A stretch of 64,000 bases of DNA. Source: Telluria antibiotica. GTDB lineage: Bacteria; Pseudomonadota; Gammaproteobacteria; Burkholderiales; Burkholderiaceae_D. The position numbers were made by a program, and so were the translations under genes. The notes under the pieces are model-generated. The model was not told the origin of the DNA, searched no databases, and was given only the letters and a program-made list of their open reading frames with translations. The stretch spans positions 186,001 to 250,000 of the forward strand of contig NZ_JAAQOM010000011.1 in the NCBI RefSeq assembly GCF_011682055.1. The letters are read 5' to 3'. Of the stretch, positions 60,456 to 64,000 are shown piece after piece; position 1 is the stretch's first letter, and every line of letters starts with the position of its first letter.

Positions 60456-62330
60456 CTAGTCTTGTACCACTTCGACCGGCGGCGACGCCAGGTCCTCGTC
60501 CTGCCTTGCCTGCTGGCGGTCCCACATCTGCCGGTACAGGCCATCCGCCGCGATGAGCGACGCGTGCGTGCCCCGCTCGACGATGCGGCCGTGGTCGAGC
60601 ACGAGGATCTGGTGGGCGTCGGCGATCGTCGACAGGCGGTGCGCGATGACGAGCGTCGTTCTCTGCTTCGCGATTTCCTTCAGCTGCGCCTGGATCGCCT
60701 GCTCCGACTTCGAATCGAGCGCCGACGTGGCTTCGTCGAAGATCAGGATCGCGGGATTCTTCAGCAGGGTGCGCGCGATCGCGACCCGCTGCTTCTCGCC
60801 GCCGGACAATTTGAGGCCGCGTTCACCCACCATTGTCGCATAGCCGTCGGGCAGCGTTTCGATGAAGTCGTGGATCGACGCGGCGCGCGCGGCCGCCACG
60901 ATGTCGGCGCGGCTTGCGCCCGGGCGGCCGTACGCGATGTTGTATTCGATGGTGTCGTTGAACAGCACCGTGTCCTGCGGGACGATGCCGATCGCGTGGC
61001 GCAGCGAATCCTGCGTGACGTTCCTCACGTCCTGGCCGTCGATGCGGATGGCGCCACCCTGCACGTCGTAGAAGCGGTACAGCAGGCGCGACAAGGTCGA
61101 CTTGCCCGAGCCGCTGTGGCCCACGACGGCCGTCGTCGTGCCGGCCGGGATCGTGAAGTCGACGTCGAACAGGATCTGGCGTTTCGGGTCGTAGTTGAAG
61201 TCGACGTGCGAGAACTCGACCTTCGCGCCATGCGTCACCAGGGGCTTCGCATCGGGGGAGTCTGCCACTTCCCGATTTTGTTCAAGGAGGCCGAACAGGC
61301 GTTCCATGTCGGCGAGGCTCTGCTTGATCTCGCGGTAGATCACGCCGAGGAAGTTCAGCGGAATGTACAGCTGGATCATGAAGGAATTCACGAGCACGAG
61401 GTCGCCCAGGGTCATCGTCTTGTCGATCACACCCTGCGTCGCGCGCCACAGGATCGCGGTGACGGCCGCCGCGATGATCAGGGACTGGCCGCTGTTGAGG
61501 AACGACAGCGACGTCTGCGAGCGCACGGCGGCCTGCTCGTAACGCTGCAGGCCTTCGTCGTAGCGCTGCGCCTCGTAGTCCTCGTTACTGAAGTACTTCA
61601 CCGTCTCGTAGTTGATCAGCGAATCGATCGCCTTCGTGTTCGCCTTCGAATCCAGTTCGTTCATCGTGCGGCGGAAGTGCGTGCGCCATTCCGTGACGGT
61701 GACCGTGAACGTGATATAGGTGACGAGTGCGATGGCCGTGATGCCCGCGAACCAGGCGTCGTAGTGCGTGCCGAGGTAGCCCAGCACCAGCGTGATCTCG
61801 ACGAGCGTGGGCAGGATCGAAAACAGCGAATACGACACGAGCGAGCTGACGCCGCGCGTGCCGCGCTCGATGTCGCGCGTCATGCCGCCCGTCTGGCGGT
61901 TCAGGTGGAAGCGCAGCGACAGCGCATGCAGGTGGCGGAACACTTTCAGCGCGATCGTGCGCACGGCGCGCTGCGTCACGCGCGCGAACAGGAATTCGCG
62001 CAGCTCCGTGAACAGCGTCGTTGAAAAGCGCAGCGCACCGTACGCGACGAGCGCGCCGAGCGGCAGCACGAGCAGCGCGTGCGGATTGGAAGGGCTGATC
62101 GTCAGTGCGTCGATGAGCTTTTTCAGCACGAGCGGCACGCCCACGTTGGCCATCTTGGCACCGACGAGGCAAATCAGCGCGGCCAGTACGCGCCACTTGT
62201 ACACCCAGAGGTAGGGCATCAGGGTGGCGATGGTCGCCCAGTCGTTCCGTTTCGCGTTCGGGTCAAGCGCGGGTGGTGGGGTGTTCGAAGAAGAGCGTCG
62301 CATGGCAGGGCTCGAGGTTTTATGGTTCAA
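60456..62330 (-). CDS. Atm1-type ABC exporter (heavy-metal tolerance class)
   Basis: A 624-residue half-transporter with membrane and ATPase domains fused. Six helices cover residues 45-330; they include the TGGMTRDIERGTRGVSSL coupling loop and the NYETVKYFSNE motif, typical of Atm1/HMT enzymes that bind glutathione conjugates. The ATPase part has Walker A VVGHSGSGKST, signature LKLSGGEKQR, and Walker B ILIFDEATSALD. It probably exports glutathione-metal or glutathione-sulphur compounds. It is the first of two genes and is divergent from the thioesterase gene. Confidence 0.92.
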   Translation of the reverse strand: MNHKTSSPAMRRSSSNTPPPALDPNAKRNDWATIATLMPYLWVYKWRVLAALICLVGAKMANVGVPLVLKKLIDALTISPSNPHALLVLPLGALVAYGALRFSTTLFTELREFLFARVTQRAVRTIALKVFRHLHALSLRFHLNRQTGGMTRDIERGTRGVSSLVSYSLFSILPTLVEITLVLGYLGTHYDAWFAGITAIALVTYITFTVTVTEWRTHFRRTMNELDSKANTKAIDSLINYETVKYFSNEDYEAQRYDEGLQRYEQAAVRSQTSLSFLNSGQSLIIAAAVTAILWRATQGVIDKTMTLGDLVLVNSFMIQLYIPLNFLGVIYREIKQSLADMERLFGLLEQNREVADSPDAKPLVTHGAKVEFSHVDFNYDPKRQILFDVDFTIPAGTTTAVVGHSGSGKSTLSRLLYRFYDVQGGAIRIDGQDVRNVTQDSLRHAIGIVPQDTVLFNDTIEYNIAYGRPGASRADIVAAARAASIHDFIETLPDGYATMVGERGLKLSGGEKQRVAIARTLLKNPAILIFDEATSALDSKSEQAIQAQLKEIAKQRTTLVIAHRLSTIADAHQILVLDHGRIVERGTHASLIAADGLYRQMWDRQQARQDEDLASPPVEVVQD

Positions 62331-62364
62331 TCGAGAGGATTGTAGCCTTTACCGAGAATTCAAG

Positions 62365-62799
62365 ATGACCCAGCCAGTAAACCCGACCCCGTCCATCACC
62401 CGCCTGCCTGAAGGAAAGATGCCCGTGCTGCGGATGATGCCCGCCCCGTCCGATGCGAACGTCTACGGGGACGTGTTCGGCGGCTGGATCATGGCCCAGG
62501 TCGACGTCGCCGGCTCGCTGCCGGCCGTGCGCCGCGCCAACGGCCGCGTCGCCACCATCGCGGTGAATTCCTTCCTGTTCAAGAATCCCGTGTTCGTCGG
62601 CGACCTGCTGTCGTTCTACGCCGACGTCGTCAAGGTCGGCAATACGTCGATCACCGTCTACGTCGAGGTGTACGCGGAGCGCAACCGCCTGCAGACGGAC
62701 GTCGTCAAGGTGACGGAAGCCACGCTGACCTATGTCGCCACGGGCCCGGACCGCAAGCCGCGCCAGTTGCCGCCGCTCGAATCGCTCATCGCACATTAA
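62365..62799 (+). CDS. YciA-type acyl-CoA thioesterase
   Basis: A 144-residue hotdog-fold enzyme that hydrolyses acyl-CoA. SDANVYGDVFGGWIMAQVDVAGSLPAVRRANG (residues 30-60) carries the catalytic aspartate and the GGW helix start of the YciA/BACH group, followed by FKNPVFVGDLLSFYADV. The start at 62365 is taken because the frame before it crosses the divergent promoter and start of the ABC exporter gene. It is followed 10 bases later by the PhoD-type gene. Confidence 0.88.
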   Translation: MTQPVNPTPSITRLPEGKMPVLRMMPAPSDANVYGDVFGGWIMAQVDVAGSLPAVRRANGRVATIAVNSFLFKNPVFVGDLLSFYADVVKVGNTSITVYVEVYAERNRLQTDVVKVTEATLTYVATGPDRKPRQLPPLESLIAH

Positions 62800-62809
62800 C
62801 CTCGCTTCG

Positions 62810-64000
62810 ATGTCCTGGCCGCGCCGCCTGTTCCTGTTGAACGCCGCGCGGCTGGCGGCGGCTTCCACTGCGGCGTCGTCGTCGCTGCTGCTCGCCAGGC
62901 CGTCGAACGGGGCCGGCTATCCGTTCAGTCTCGGCGTCGCGTCGGGGTCACCGCTGCCCGATGCCGTGGTCCTGTGGACGCGCATCGCCTACGATCCGCT
63001 CGACGCGACGAAGACGCCCCCTCTCGCCCTCACCTTGCGCTGGGAAGTGGCGCACGACGGGGCATTCCGCGACATCGTCGCGAAAGGTAGCGCCGTCGCG
63101 ACACCGGCACTGGCGCACAGCGTGCGCGTCGACGTGCGGGGCCTGCAGCCGGCCCGCTGGTACTGGTACCGCTTCATGCTGGGCGATGCCGTCAGTCCCG
63201 TCGGCCGCACGCGCACGGCGCCCGCGCCGGACAGCATGCCGGATATGCTCAAGCTGGCCGTCGCATCGTGCCAGCACTGGGAATTCGGCAGCTATGCGGC
63301 GCACCGCTACATCCAACAGGCGAATCCGGACCTCGTCGCCTTCCTCGGCGACTACATCTACGAATGGGGCGCGTACCGGCTGCAGCATCCGCCGCCGGGC
63401 ATGCGTATCGTGCGCCAGGACGAGTCGTTCCTGCTTGCCGACTACCGCCGCCGTTACGCGCAGTACAAGACGGACCCCGACCTGCAAGCCGCCCACCTGG
63501 CCGCGCCGTGGATCGTCACGTGGGACGATCATGAAGTCGCGAACGACTACGCGGCCGACCGCGACGAGCGCCTCGCGCCGGATTTCTGGCTGCGCCGCGC
63601 GGCCGCCTACCAGGCGTTCTACGAACACATGCCGCTGCGCCTGCCGCCTCCGAAAAGCTTCACGAACGTCCGGATGTTCCAGCGCTATGACTGGGGACGC
63701 CTCGCGCGCTTTCACGTGCTCGACGACCGCCAGTACCGCGCATACGAGGTGTGCCCGCATCCGGGCCATGGCGGCTCGAATTCCGTGACGCCGCGCGCCT
63801 GCCCCGCCCTGCTCGATCCGCGCCGCACGATGCTCGGGCTTGAACAGGAAGCGTGGCTGCAGGCCGGGCTGGCGTCGTCGCGGGCGCGCTGGAACATTCT
63901 CGCGCAGCAGACCTTGATGGCGCAGTCGTCGCAGATTCCGGTCACGCCAACGGAGGCCGGCCGCTTCTGGACGGACGGCTGGGATGGTTATCCGGCCGCG
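62810..64000 (+). CDS. Alkaline phosphatase D (PhoD) family protein, partial at right edge
   Basis: Exported metallophosphoesterase that releases phosphate from phosphodiesters or phosphomonoesters. The visible 397 codons stay open to the end of the window. It starts MSWPRRLFLLNAARLAAAST, a twin-Arg-containing but not canonical Tat signal (RR without the usual SxRRxFLK spacing). The N-terminal PhoD domain reads YPFSLGVASGSPLPDAVVLWTRI. The metal-binding part has ASCQHWEFG, FLGDYIYEWG, WIVTWDDHEVANDY, FHVLDDRQYR and QQTLMAQ. It begins 10 bases after the thioesterase stop and may share its transcript. Confidence 0.9.
   Translation, partial: MSWPRRLFLLNAARLAAASTAASSSLLLARPSNGAGYPFSLGVASGSPLPDAVVLWTRIAYDPLDATKTPPLALTLRWEVAHDGAFRDIVAKGSAVATPALAHSVRVDVRGLQPARWYWYRFMLGDAVSPVGRTRTAPAPDSMPDMLKLAVASCQHWEFGSYAAHRYIQQANPDLVAFLGDYIYEWGAYRLQHPPPGMRIVRQDESFLLADYRRRYAQYKTDPDLQAAHLAAPWIVTWDDHEVANDYAADRDERLAPDFWLRRAAAYQAFYEHMPLRLPPPKSFTNVRMFQRYDWGRLARFHVLDDRQYRAYEVCPHPGHGGSNSVTPRACPALLDPRRTMLGLEQEAWLQAGLASSRARWNILAQQTLMAQSSQIPVTPTEAGRFWTDGWDGYPAA

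Overview
The window looks like the chromosome of a high-GC betaproteobacterium of the Oxalobacteraceae, most like Massilia or its relatives. This is inferred from gene content, codon use and gene order (queA-tgt-yajC-secD-secF next to recG, NsrR beside flavohaemoglobin, NAD-dependent glutamate dehydrogenase of the very large class), not from a database match. There are no rRNA or tRNA genes, no CRISPR array, and no phage.

Layout. 1-12.9 kb: the end of purB, a TonB-dependent receptor, a cytochrome b561 with two YceI proteins, a glycine-zipper stress protein, a small GlsB-type membrane protein, a phospholipase-D/cardiolipin synthase-like enzyme, an S46 dipeptidyl-peptidase, a class-V aminotransferase and a broken alpha/beta hydrolase. 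13-17.7 kb: an amino acid permease, an nsrR-hmp nitric oxide defence pair with two NsrR-like sites, and an old yellow enzyme. 17.8-31.2 kb: a full arginine succinyltransferase (AST) catabolic locus, astC-aruF-aruG-astD-astB, then a 1581-residue NAD-glutamate dehydrogenase and astE, with a GlxA/AraC-type regulator beside it; arginine is degraded to glutamate, and the dehydrogenase would carry that to 2-oxoglutarate. 31.2-34.6 kb: a DMT exporter, a MarR regulator, an HDOD protein and a small outer-membrane barrel.

34.7-39.5 kb is an accessory island with lower GC: a decayed IS1182-type element, an intact IS5-type element (17-bp inverted repeats, TTA target duplication) that carries an unknown passenger gene, a secreted alpha/beta hydrolase, and a 119-bp remnant of a second IS1182 copy. 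The island is bracketed by two copies of a minus-strand RNA-like element that ends in a terminator and holds the same 9-codon reading frame. 39.5-47.5 kb is housekeeping: secF, secD, yajC, tgt, queA, recG.

47.6-51.8 kb holds five paralogous small exported Ala/Lys-rich proteins that share a nearly identical signal peptide. Four have a matching upstream region with direct-repeat operators about 94 bp before the start. They recall the Asr acid-shock protein and LEA-type 11-residue repeats; this is the best candidate for an undescribed system. A DJ-1-like gene and a GlxA regulator sit inside the cluster. 51.9-64 kb: a YggL protein, an oxidoreductase, a DUF3025 protein, pyrC, a TSUP transporter, an aspartate/glutamate uptake and asparaginase group, a Kdo hydroxylase, an Atm1-type ABC exporter, a YciA-type thioesterase and the start of a PhoD phosphatase.

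About twenty copies of a short REP-like palindrome (GTAGGGTGGGC... ) lie between genes throughout, often as inverted pairs about 24 bp apart, and some carry a different inner hairpin.
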